From NCBI GenBank assembly GCA_002682825.1, contig NOKP01000091.1:1-13869 (forward strand): a stretch of 13,869 nucleotides of DNA, in the 5' to 3' direction. Position numbers and translations under genes: made by a program. Shown here in pieces: positions 1-7,793 of this stretch. The notes beneath the pieces were generated by a model. The model made no database searches, had not been told where the DNA came from, and was given only the letters and a program-made list of their open reading frames with translations. Source of the stretch: Neonectria sp. B-13 (Eukaryota; Ascomycota; Sordariomycetes; Hypocreales; Nectriaceae). Positions within the stretch are counted from its first letter, which is position 1, and each line of letters begins with the position of its first letter.

Positions 1-323
1 CCCGCTGACGGGTAACAGGCTCGACAGGACGCGCCTTTGAGCCGATGATATGCTGGATAGTGGTCTGTTCTGTAATTTGCGAAAGCTTTACGTAGATTTT
101 AGCACTAGAGACTCTAGCTCAGCACGTCCTGTGCCCCAATAGGGGACTTTACGGGCCTCACGGCCCCCCGGACGAAAAATACACATACATACATACATAT
201 CGATTATTGCTAGAGGCACATACAACTATTCCTAATCGCACATACAAAGTGCCAGTAATCATTCCGCCCCTTTTGGACCCGCTCACCTAGAGTGCGTGGA
301 TTTGGGTCGGAATGCACCACCTA
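1..323. other. Non-coding flank, possible retroelement tail
   Basis: No open frame of useful length and no recognisable protein is seen here. A GC-rich stretch around 120-175 is followed at about 181-199 by a short (CATA)n microsatellite. A GC-rich 3' end running into a short tandem repeat resembles how some fungal LINE-type retroelements end, but no reverse transcriptase sequence is visible, so this is only a suggestion. The segment ends at the TA (322-323) where the Tc1-like relic begins. Confidence 0.3.
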
Positions 324-787
324 CAGTGGGGCGCAAAAAGTTACGACACATTTTTCCGTACCCCGCTTTCCGTGATACCTTCACCAAAATCATCATCAGC
401 TTCGACAACCCATTGCACCACCAATTCAAGTCAGAATGGTATCGCAGATACATCATTCTCCTCACACAAGGACGAGGATTGTTTGGAGATACAACTCGGG
501 CATTTACGCCCTCAAGATCGCACGTGAGGAGGGCATAAGTCGGCATGCGATTTACAGCATCATAAGACCTTACAGCGATCAACAAAGTAGTCAAGATCAA
601 CCCAGGTCCGGCCGCCCGCCTAAGCTAGGAGACCGGGAAAAAAGACGGATACTGCGAGTAATAGGGCAAGATCCTCATATCCAAATACGCGAATTGATCG
701 AAAAGGCTGAATTAGACTGCTGTAAGAAGACTGTAGTCACGTTCCTTCGAAAGGAAGGCATCTGTCACAGGCCGAGGCCTAGATTCA

Positions 788-808
788 GGTTCCGGCTTTG
801 CCGGAACC
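788..808. repeat. Perfect hairpin, 9-bp arms, TTT loop
   Basis: GGTTCCGGC (788-796) pairs with GCCGGAACC (800-808) across a 3-nt loop. It lies four bases inside the left edge of the 274-bp insertion, so it may be a structural end of that element. Confidence 0.7.
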
Positions 809-861
809 CACTAACCGGGAATTGGAGCGACCCATCGGCGAGGTAGCGGCGTAGCCCAGAA

Positions 862-897
862 TTCGCCTACCCTTTCGCCTACCCTTTCGCCTATCCT
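862..897. repeat. 12-bp tandem repeat, three units
   Basis: Three head-to-tail copies of TTCGCCTACCCT (862-873, 874-885, 886-897). The third has one C-to-T change, and a weaker partial copy follows. The array lies within the 274-bp insertion. Confidence 0.75.
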
Positions 898-1552
898 ATC
901 ACCTAGGTGACCATGTAGCTTATTAGCCGCGAGGAAGGAGCTTCCTTCCTTCTCTTTCCTTTCTCCTTAGCTTTAGATAGACAATATCACGGCAACAGCC
1001 TGTTGAACAAACATCTGTCCAGCCCTTCACAGCATCATGCACTTTAAGTCAGTTATGAGACCGTTCATTAGCGAGGAAACAGCCAGAAAACGCCTACACT
1101 TTGCAAGACGCTATATTCATATGTCAACTGAGTTTTAGGAGAAATGAACCTTTTCTAATGAAGTTGCTGTAGCCCCGAGGTGAGGGTCAGAGACGCACTT
1201 AGTGCTTCTGCAAGCGGTACATTTTCTCAGTGCAATTGCGACTTTTCTAACAGTTCCTAGCATGAGAGACTGTTCAAAAAGAATGTTCAAACCCGTGTCA
1301 CACCAACAAAGCATTCACAGATGTTTTTCAGCGCCTTTAACTCAGTCAGGCGGCTTCCAATGTGCCCTCTTTACAGCGACCCGGAATCCGAACGCGGCTG
1401 TCACGGGCCAGGGCCCATATCCTTGCGGCTGTGCCGCAAGACGTACTAGGCTCGTGCGCGCCAGGGACGAGCAATCGTTCCATAACTCAGGGGCACTTAG
1501 AAACTTCTTTCTTTCTTCTTCATCTTTGATGTAAATAGCATCCTGGACTAGA

Positions 1553-1569
1553 TAGCTGGAATCCAGCTA
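1553..1569. repeat. 17-bp palindrome
   Basis: TAGCTGGA and TCCAGCTA are perfect inverted arms around a single A, flanked by CTAG on both sides (1548-1551 and 1570-1573). It sits at the junction between the Tc1-like relic and the AT-rich stretch at 1580-1680. No function can be assigned; it could be a remnant of a transposon end. Confidence 0.4.
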
Positions 1570-1682
1570 CTAGAGGCCGTTCACACTTATTATACTATTA
1601 TAAGCTATTAAAATACATAATATGCTTAAAATACGTTTAATTAGTATATTATATAGCTATTAGCTAAGATTATAGTCTTATA

Positions 1683-1731
1683 ACGTACATGATAAGCATG
1701 CGTCGCATCCAAGTATGCGTCGCACTTTTCC
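1683..1731 (+). repeat. Left 49-bp terminal inverted repeat
   Basis: Exact reverse complement of 3494-3542. It contains the direct repeat ATGCGTCGCA at 1698-1707 and 1715-1724, a likely transposase-binding arrangement by analogy with Pot2-type elements (inference). Confidence 0.93.
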
Positions 1732-1788
1732 TCACCCTTTAAAATTAAAACTTCAATAAAACTATAACAACACATTCAATCAATTAAA

Positions 1789-3444
1789 CTAATCGCTATA
1801 CTCTTCTCCAGAGGTCTCAATTACAACCTGACAGGTCCTTGCATTATGACCGGCCTTTCCACAAGTTCCACAGCGCCTTTCCCTTGGCAGCGCCGACCTC
1901 CCTCGACCACCACTTCTCGATGATTCAGCCATTACCTGCGCATCAACGTCCTTCTGATCTATCTCATCCCTTCCTTCATCTAGAGTCATCTTCCCTCCTT
2001 TACGTAGGCGGGTTCTTTTCGCTCTGCGCCGCTTGCTAAGAGTCTCATTTGCCTGTCGAAGGATCTGGACCTCAGACTTTAATAATGCCATCTGATGCAT
2101 TATTGCCTTTGTTCCCTTAGTAAATGACTCAAGCGCCTCAAGAATTGATGCTGGAGAGCTGCTCTGATGCCTTCTTACTCGTCTTTTGAGGTATTCAGAC
2201 TGTGAGCTAGCCTCAAGCACTGTCTTTGGGGTCTTCGAGACCCAAGGGTCAGGGAGGCCGACCTCCTCTGCAGCCGGTGTTGGAGTCCGTAGCTGCACAT
2301 CAAGCTTTCCAATGACATTTTCTGGGTCTAAAGGAACAAGCCCGGCCCCCCGAAAACCTCCCTCAATATTGCTCTTTGTCATAGCGGCTTCATAGGCGGC
2401 GTAAAAGGCTGGGAAGAACTCGGTCTTTGAAACGTGGGTTATAGAGCATCTGATTAATTGTTCAATTGCTCGACCGTAGGCCTTTTTGAGCGGCCCAAAG
2501 CACCCGACATCAAGAGGCTGAAGCAGATGAGACGAATGAGGCGGCATACAGAGCGTAATGATGTAGTTCTCTTCACAATATTTCTCAAAGTCGACTGAGT
2601 GGTGACTTTCGTGCCCATCGAGGATCAGAAGACGATAGCGACCGGTCGATCGATTCTTCGTGTGCCGGTCAAAGTGCTTGAGCCACTCAAGACCTGTTTC
2701 ATTGTCGGTCCAGCCATTTTGAGTCGTCGCAATAGCCCAATCGCCCGGGAGGTTGCTTTCCCGGTACCAGCTGGCGAGGTGATATTGGCCTGCAACCACG
2801 ATGAACGGCTGGATCGCCCAGCCTTCTGCATTAATCGCCTGAATGACTGTAACCCATTCCCGGTTTCCAGGCTGCACTGATTTCGGGTTTCCACGCCTAT
2901 CTGCGCCTGTGACAACCATTCCGCTTACGATTATGCCCATCATGAAGCCGGTCTCATCAAAGTTGTAGATATCAGCTAGGCCAATACCATATTTCGCGAT
3001 CATGTTCTCCACGAGCTGGAACCAATTGCGAATAATGGTTGGATCTTCGCATTTGGCCCTCTGATAGTCGTATTTACGAAAAAAACGCGTCTTAAGCTCT
3101 GGTTGTCGCCTGACGAAGTTAGAAGCCCAGCGCTTGCCGACAGGTAACGCGTCGCGGTCAGCGAGCAGTCGGTTGGCCATTTCTTCAACACCACGCAGTC
3201 GCGGGGGAAATCCTCGCGAATCCAGATCGAGAATGAATTGAATAATGATCTTTTCCTCTAGATCGGATAGTCGACGCGATTTCGGGATCCAATCGCGTCG
3301 AGATTGGATGCCATTCTGCCGACGACGTAGCCTGTGTTCACTAATCTCATAGATGCCTGCAGCGCGTCGGATGCTTAGTTTTGGGTTATTTTGAAGGGCT
3401 TGAAGAGCTAGAAGGGTCTTTCGCTCAGTATTTGATTGTGACAT
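1789..3444 (-). CDS. Fot1/Pot2-type pogo transposase, 551 aa
   Basis: Cut-and-paste DDE transposase that would bind the flanking 49-bp repeats and move the element to TA sites. Residues 1-60 form a basic psq-type HTH region (RRAAGIYEISEHRLRRR). Residues 60-125 match the CENP-B-like second HTH (LEEKIIIQFILDLDSRGFPP, WASNFVRR). The DDE core has D163 in NFDETG, D276 in LILDGHESHHS and D312 in LLQPLDVGCFGPLK. The last pair is 35 residues apart, as expected for the Fot group. A coiled-coil-like segment (about 435-472) and a basic patch follow. A C-terminal CX2CX4HX4C zinc knuckle (C525, C528, H533, C538) ends the protein. The ATG at 3444 is the first Met of the frame, 50 bp inside the right TIR. 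No stops or frameshifts are present, so the enzyme may be active. Confidence 0.93.
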   Translation of the reverse strand: MSQSNTERKTLLALQALQNNPKLSIRRAAGIYEISEHRLRRRQNGIQSRRDWIPKSRRLSDLEEKIIIQFILDLDSRGFPPRLRGVEEMANRLLADRDALPVGKRWASNFVRRQPELKTRFFRKYDYQRAKCEDPTIIRNWFQLVENMIAKYGIGLADIYNFDETGFMMGIIVSGMVVTGADRRGNPKSVQPGNREWVTVIQAINAEGWAIQPFIVVAGQYHLASWYRESNLPGDWAIATTQNGWTDNETGLEWLKHFDRHTKNRSTGRYRLLILDGHESHHSVDFEKYCEENYIITLCMPPHSSHLLQPLDVGCFGPLKKAYGRAIEQLIRCSITHVSKTEFFPAFYAAYEAAMTKSNIEGGFRGAGLVPLDPENVIGKLDVQLRTPTPAAEEVGLPDPWVSKTPKTVLEASSQSEYLKRRVRRHQSSSPASILEALESFTKGTKAIMHQMALLKSEVQILRQANETLSKRRRAKRTRLRKGGKMTLDEGRDEIDQKDVDAQVMAESSRSGGRGRSALPRERRCGTCGKAGHNARTCQVVIETSGEEYSD

Positions 3445-3493
3445 GCTGAGTTGTTGAGGTTTACTTGATTGAATGAGAAGTTAGGTGTAGGGG

Positions 3494-3542
3494 GGAAAAG
3501 TGCGACGCATACTTGGATGCGACGCATGCTTATCATGTACGT
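3494..3542 (-). repeat. Right 49-bp terminal inverted repeat
   Basis: Exact reverse complement of 1683-1731. The internal repeats read TGCGACGCAT at 3501-3510 and 3518-3527. It lies upstream of the transposase start and probably overlaps its promoter. Confidence 0.93.
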
Positions 3543-3611
3543 TATCTATTTTCCTTAATTAATAGTAGGCTTTCTAACATATAGCATTTCAGTGGGAAGG
3601 GCCCGCGAGAA

Positions 3612-3929
3612 ATGGGTGCCGCGAAAAGTAGGGTGCTTAACTTAACGCTCGGTTTCCTTGACCGTACTAGGATGGATCTGTCATTTTTCCTTCTTCAGCA
3701 CCAGAAGACGCTTCGAGAGATCACGTTGGATTGTATTGATCTTACTAATGGTGCTAGGGCTTGGCATTGGCTGGTTGGAGTAGTCCGCGACTGCCTGGAT
3801 ATTACTTCCTTCCTCATGACTGATAGTGTGGCTGGAGATATTAATCTCATTACTCAGGTAGCGCGTTGGTGCGATTTACTGTCAGAATCGGGGTGGGAAT
3901 CGCAGCGACATTACTCAGGTAGCGCGTAG
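3612..3929 (+). pseudogene. Truncated gene fragment, possibly F-box/LRR-like
   Basis: An ATG-started 105-codon frame whose middle (LSFFLLQHQKTLREITLDCI, followed by a WLVGVVRDCL stretch) resembles the leucine-rich C-terminal part of fungal F-box-type proteins, where such 'hard-to-classify' repeats are common. No F-box is visible and the frame is far shorter than such proteins. It ends in a partially duplicated segment (CATTACTCAGGTAGCGCGT at 3848-3866 and 3909-3927). A further short acidic open stretch at 3988-4065 (DEETDDLENEEERKYDSKK then stop) could be the displaced C-terminus of the same gene. Best read as a broken remnant; the family is uncertain. Confidence 0.35.
3848..3927 (+). repeat. 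19-bp direct repeat, 61-bp period
   Basis: CATTACTCAGGTAGCGCGT occurs at 3848-3866 and again at 3909-3927. Some similarity continues beyond each copy (TTTACTG versus TTAACTG), suggesting a diverged local duplication at the end of the gene fragment. Confidence 0.7.
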
Positions 3930-4169
3930 GTCGCGCATTAACTGTGAGGTTTCTTTGTTGATGCATGAGCATCAAACGGGAAAATAAAGCGGCATTGATG
4001 CACAAGATGAGGAAACAGACGACTTGGAAAACGAGGAGGAGCGCAAGTACGACTCCAAGAAATGACGCTCTATCTGAGGGGTATTCTATGGCAAGGGCAA
4101 GCCATCAGTGGATAAGATAGCTATTACCGACCCCAGGATCAGAATCAGAAGATACAGCGGACATCATAG

Positions 4170-6421
4170 GTCGAGTACCAGACTGCCTCTCCCTCTGCCA
4201 CCCTCGAGCAGCCCTCCACTCATTCCCCCTCCTCACTGTCGGAACAGTCTCACCCAGGCGCTGTCACCGCTGCTGTTACCACTGCTCCGGCTCCTCCCGC
4301 CCAAGCCCACGTCTACACCCACCGCCATACCGGCTCCGTTTCGAGACACAACCAGCGTTCGTCGAGCGGCATCCTCGCCTTGGCTGTGGCCGCCTTGGAC
4401 GGGACCCAGAGCGCCATCGCCACCACCTTGGAGCCCGGGATCCGCCCCTGGCAGTCCAACGGTACCCTCTCGAGGCTCTCCCTCCTCCCCAGCCCGACGC
4501 CCACCTCGGAGCCCTCCAGCCCGGACAAGAACCACCAGCTTAAGAGTGCCTCGAGCCAGTCCTTATTGTCTAGCGCCAACCTGGAAATCACCCTCGCTAC
4601 CAGGCCGTTCCGGCAAACCACGCGCCGTCCCATCCTTACACGGCTACAGACCAACCGCCTCCCATCAAGTCTCCCCTCACGGCAAACAAGATGCACCAAA
4701 CATCCTCGCGCTTGCTGCGCATGACAGATGACGACCGGCCGTTCACGAGGGTATGTGCGCGATGGTTCTACTGCTTACACCTGTCTGACTCTTTTTTCGT
4801 GCGCCAATGTGCAGTGTTCCGCGCGGGGCATGCGATACCCCCTTCTAAAACGCCGCCTCCCGAACCCCTTCTCGCCAGAGCATTGGCTGACTTTGGTTGT
4901 ACAATAGGACTTCAAGGATCTCTTCTCCACCCTCGTCGTCAGTCTCTTGCCGCTCTCGGCCCACCGCGTCCGATTGACCAAGGTCGAGTACACGTTCCTC
5001 TCCGAGGATGCCATCATCAACCTCGGATCTCTCAAGTTCTCCCAGTCGAACCACATGCCAGATCCCAAAGGCCCGTCCCGCATCGTCACCACCGTCACAA
5101 CCACCACCTTCTCCATGACCAAGAATATGGCCCGGTCCATCTGCCAACGCTTCGTCGAGGCCCGTTTCATTGAATCGGCCGACGGCAAGTACCAGCAGGT
5201 ATACAACATGAAGGGATCGGTCTGGAAGCTGACGTCTAAGGGAATCGCCGTGCTGGACAGGTTCTGCTCGAGGAATGGTATCCAGCAGAAGCAGGTTTCG
5301 AAACTGGCCAACCTGGGCTCAACTCAGCTTGTCCGGCTAGAGAGGGACCCACAGAGCGACAAGCTCCTGCACCACGAAGGCACCATCGAGGTCATTTTCC
5401 GCCGCTTCGTGGGTGCCGACGGCCGGAACATCAAGGCGACCATCAATGCAGCCGATTCGGACTCATTACACGATTACAAGGATGGTCTCACGGGTGTGAA
5501 GATGGCAGCCGAGCGCAAGATCAACGGCAAGACGTATCGAGACACCTTCACTGGCAAGGCCACCACCGACTGGTTGATTGACTGCTCCACCATTGTTGAT
5601 AAGCGAGAAACCGTCGAGGTTGCCACCCTCTTTGTCGAGTTCGATCTGATAGAGCCTGTCGCTCAGGACCCAGCCTACATGTCCCAGAACCCGGGCTACA
5701 CTGTGTTCCAGCCCACAAAGTATGCCATCTATCGCATCTCCCAGCAGGGCAAGGATCTCATCAACGGTTCTGGCTCGAGGGGACGAGCGTCAGAGAGCGA
5801 GGGCGGTGCGGCTTCTCAGCGAAACGGCATCACCAGGAACTCCAACACCCAGCTCGACAAGATCCTCAACGACCCTGCGCTCCGTCTTCTCTTCCGGGAG
5901 AACCTGCGTGACACGCACTGCGAAGAGAACCTGTCCTTCAACCAAGACGTCGACGAGTTTGTCCGCACCTGCAAGGCCGTCACTCGCGCGGCCCAAAAGA
6001 GCCCCAACATCACCTCGATGGACAGGGTCAAGGAGACCATGGCGCAGGCGTACGGAATCTACAACGCCTTCCTGTGCCCCGGATCCCCATGCATGCGAGC
6101 TCAACATCGACCACCAGCTCCGCAACAAATTTGCCACTCAGATGACCAAGGCCGTCGATCAGGACGTTGCCATGATTGACACCCTCCAGGAGGTGACGTG
6201 CCTCTTCGAGGACGCCCAAAACGCCGTCCTCAGGCTCATGGCTAGTGTAAGCTTTGCTAACCCCCTAAACTTCGACGAGGCCGACGGGCGCTGACGCACA
6301 GCAGGATTCGGTGCCAAAATTCCTTCGCAGCCCCAAGTACAAGCAGCAACTGCGGAATTATGAATTCGACCTCGTCGGTCGAGGCCCTGAGCGAAGCCAG
6401 AGCCCATCCAACCGAAAGTGA
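4170..6421 (+). pseudogene. flbA: FlbA/Rgs1-like DEP-DEP-RGS G-protein regulator, disrupted
   Basis: Homolog of Aspergillus FlbA and Magnaporthe Rgs1, GTPase-activating regulators of a G-protein alpha subunit controlling conidiation and growth. Exons inferred: N-terminal 4170-4750, intron 4751-4907 (GTATGT...TAG, CTGAC branch site), exon 4908-6246, intron 6247-6304, exon 6305-6421. The N-terminal exon is Ser/Pro-rich (HRHTGSVSRHNQR, later RLLRMTDDDRPFTR). The first DEP lies at about 4908-5290 and the second at about 5481-5690 (DGLTGVKMAAERKINGKTYR). The RGS domain runs from about 5850 to 6400. Lesions: ATGC duplicated at 6089-6096 shifts the RGS frame, leading to a stop near 6179; the N-terminal exon changes frame between about 4565 and 4610; no in-frame ATG is seen and TAG precedes the open frame at 4167-4169. 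Without the 4 bp, exon 2 is exactly 445 codons. A sequencing error remains possible for each indel. Confidence 0.85.
6089..6096 (+). repeat. ATGC tandem duplication (frameshift site)
   Basis: ATGC at 6089-6092 is repeated at 6093-6096. With one copy, the frame reads CPGSPCELNIDHQL, the expected FlbA-family sequence. With two copies, translation runs into a stop near 6179. Confidence 0.85.
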
Positions 6422-7793
6422 CGTCTCGACGCCGAATTCAACAAGCTTCACCTCACACGTAGTCACCGCATATACTTGCAGTCTGTGGCCGTTTGAGACC
6501 TGCCAGCGCTGCCGTAAACGGCGGACACGCCGAGGCTCCCAGACTAATACCCCGATCTGTCTGGGACGGTCTCTTAGTCGCTACACTCGCGATTGATACC
6601 TGTTCCCGGGCCCGCGACACTCACCTTTGCTATAGCATTCGCATATCTACAATAACTCCTCCGCCCCAGGGCCGGTCTGCTTCACATACTCCCGCAGCGC
6701 CGAGTTATGAATCCACGAATCGTTCGACGTTAACCAATAACTGAACGATACGGATCTGACTCCAGGGATATAGCCCGCATTCCAATCGAACTCTACTATT
6801 CGCTGCCGATTGCCCTCAGTGGTAGCGATGATAGACGATGAAACACGAGAGAGCCCAAGATGCGTAGTCATGGGTGGAGGTGGCTCATATATCATCAATG
6901 TTAGGCTTCGGGTTGGGTTGGGACATCTGTCATGGAGGGGCTAATGTGCAAATAACGCGCCGTTTTTACTATAGTATTCATAATAGCTTATATAAATGGA
7001 TGTTATCATTATACTACTACAAAATATGCTCCATATACACTAGTACATAACTACCATTATTCAAATTAGGTAAGATTATTAATACTAGATTTTTAAGTAG
7101 CACTTTTCTTTCTCCTTATTCATTGAGATAGTTACCTATTTAGGCAAGCGCAGATAATGCGACTGCAGCTACCCTAAACCAGGAGGACGAGCAAGCTGTA
7201 ATTTCTTTGATCACTAACATAATACAAATGATATGAACTAATTAACTTATATCCCTTTATTATTATACCACAACCATCAATTATTAAAAGCAATATGACA
7301 ATATTTGACGATTGACTTAACCACCCAGTAGCCCAAGCAGTAGCCCTAGAGAAGCTGGATCCATGTTGGCAGCCACTTTGAAGCAACAACTTTACGCGGA
7401 CAATTATCATTTCAATCAGGAGTACCCTAGTAAGTCTAAACTTATAGGAATGTTGGTTGAAATGCAACCCCTCTTTGCCACGTTATCATAAGGCCTATTA
7501 TCCCGCAAGGAGAAGTGGGAAGGTCTCCGCTTGACTGCTCCAACAGTTAGATAAGTGGCGACACACTAATTTAACACAATGATACCTTAACAGACGCCTC
7601 GATCGGCGGCTGAGGAACAACAGCCACGAGCGGCAATCGGTGAAGGGCCTCACCGCAACCCAAAAGTAATCACTTCCCAGCCCCCCACACGTTAAGGTTG
7701 ACCCGGCCCATCTGGGGTAGTGCCTGTATCACATACTCCCCTCCGACCCGAATCCTGTTTTCCCGAGAGGGCAACGCACGTTCTGACGACGCC
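6422..7793. other. Intergenic stretch, partly AT-rich
   Basis: About 1.4 kb between the flbA-like pseudogene and the Ppn2-like gene. The first 200 bp follow the RGS stop. An orphan minus-strand coding-like segment lies at 6647-6898 (separate entry). From about 6950 to 7330 the sequence is AT-rich without long frames, which suits old RIP-mutated DNA. A peptide-like stretch at about 7367-7470 is open on the plus strand but not recognised. The last 300 bp, GC-richer, presumably hold the promoter of the 7794 gene. No repeat structure or RNA gene was recognised. Confidence 0.5.
6647..6898 (-). pseudogene. Orphan C-terminal exon-like segment, family unknown
   Basis: On the minus strand this stretch reads as protein-like sequence (VEFDWNAGYIPGVRSVSFSY then WLTSNDSWIHNSALREYV) ending at a stop at 6647-6649. 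The composition, with several Trp and Tyr residues and a Pro-rich opening (YEPPPPMTTHLG), looks like a real fungal C-terminus rather than a chance frame. The frame opens only after a TAG about 110 bp upstream of the first YEP residues. No upstream exon could be identified in the AT-rich DNA beyond 6900, so it is probably a leftover 3' end of a lost gene. I do not recognise the family. Confidence 0.35.

Larger units (their letters stand above)
784..1057. mobile_element. 274-bp insertion in the Tc1-like transposase gene
   Basis: The transposase reading stops making sense after AGA at 781-783 and resumes exactly after AGA at 1058-1060. Joining the two sides restores an uninterrupted linker, so the intervening 274 bp is a later insertion with a 3-bp target-site duplication. 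The insert has no clear terminal inverted repeats and no coding frame. Inside it are a hairpin with 9-bp arms (788-796/800-808), three 12-bp tandem units (862-897) and a hairpin with 7-bp arms (933-939/943-949). It could be a non-autonomous element or a fragment of one; the family is not recognised. Confidence 0.5.
436..1534 (+). pseudogene. Tc1-like transposase relic, interrupted and stop-ridden
   Basis: Frame 436-783 encodes the paired helix-turn-helix DNA-binding region of Tc1-type transposases: a first HTH (KIAREEGISRHAIYSI), a basic linker with the GRPPKL element, and a second HTH (IQIRELIEKAELDC). The frame resumes at 1058 with the typical linker PFISEETARKRLHFARRY and then reaches the expected position of the SDE catalytic motif. 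There it reads SNE (codon AAT at 1157-1159), so the aspartate is lost. Stops lie at 1136-1138, 1145-1147 and 1181-1183; at least the first is explained by TGG to TAG, the TpG-to-TpA change typical of RIP. Weaker matches (CFSAPL around 1329; DPESERG around 1380) suggest that the relic continues in shifted frames to about 1500. The N-terminal assignment is firm; the 3' extent is inferred. Confidence 0.72.
324..1540 (+). mobile_element. Decayed Tc1/mariner-like DNA transposon
   Basis: The element appears to begin at CAGTGGGGCGCAAAA directly after TA (322-323), the arrangement expected for a Tc1/mariner terminus and its TA target site. A transposase relic follows (see the pseudogene entry). No matching right inverted repeat was found: neither a copy of this terminus nor its reverse complement occurs between 1500 and 1680, so the right end is lost or too mutated to see and 1540 is only approximate. 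Part of the internal span (784-1057) is a later insertion. Downstream DNA at 1580-1680 is strongly AT-rich. The element is clearly non-functional. Confidence 0.65.
1683..3542 (-). mobile_element. Complete Fot1/Pot2-like pogo-family DNA transposon
   Basis: An 1,860-bp element bounded by perfect 49-bp terminal inverted repeats (1683-1731 and 3494-3542), each starting ACGTACATG from the outside. Both ends are flanked by TA (1681-1682 and 3543-3544), the Tc1/mariner/pogo target duplication. Each inverted repeat contains two direct copies of a 10-bp word spaced 17 bp apart. Length, TIR size and internal direct repeats fit the known Pot2/Fot1 class of fungal elements (about 1.86-1.93 kb, TIRs of about 43-44 bp). 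One uninterrupted transposase gene fills the interior on the minus strand. Identical TIRs and an intact frame indicate a recent insertion that has escaped RIP, in contrast with the decayed element beside it. Confidence 0.93.

Noticed and set aside
1..30. Similarity of the first bases (CCGCTGACGGGTAAC) to 809-824 within the insertion
   Set aside because: Only a partial match over about 16 bases with differing context; probably chance.
862..897. Short spaced repeats considered as a CRISPR-like array
   Set aside because: Units are contiguous with no spacers, and the organism is a eukaryote.
1202..1534. 110-codon plus-strand frame
   Set aside because: Weak Tc1 similarity is spread over different frames in this span; the frame itself is best explained as transposase relic, not a gene.
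4233..4699. Overlapping minus-strand frames
   Set aside because: Shadows of the GC-rich N-terminal exon of the flbA-like gene, where conserved motifs are on the plus strand.
7174..7467. Minus-strand frame of 97 codons
   Set aside because: Hydrophobic, AT-driven composition without motifs; no support as a gene.
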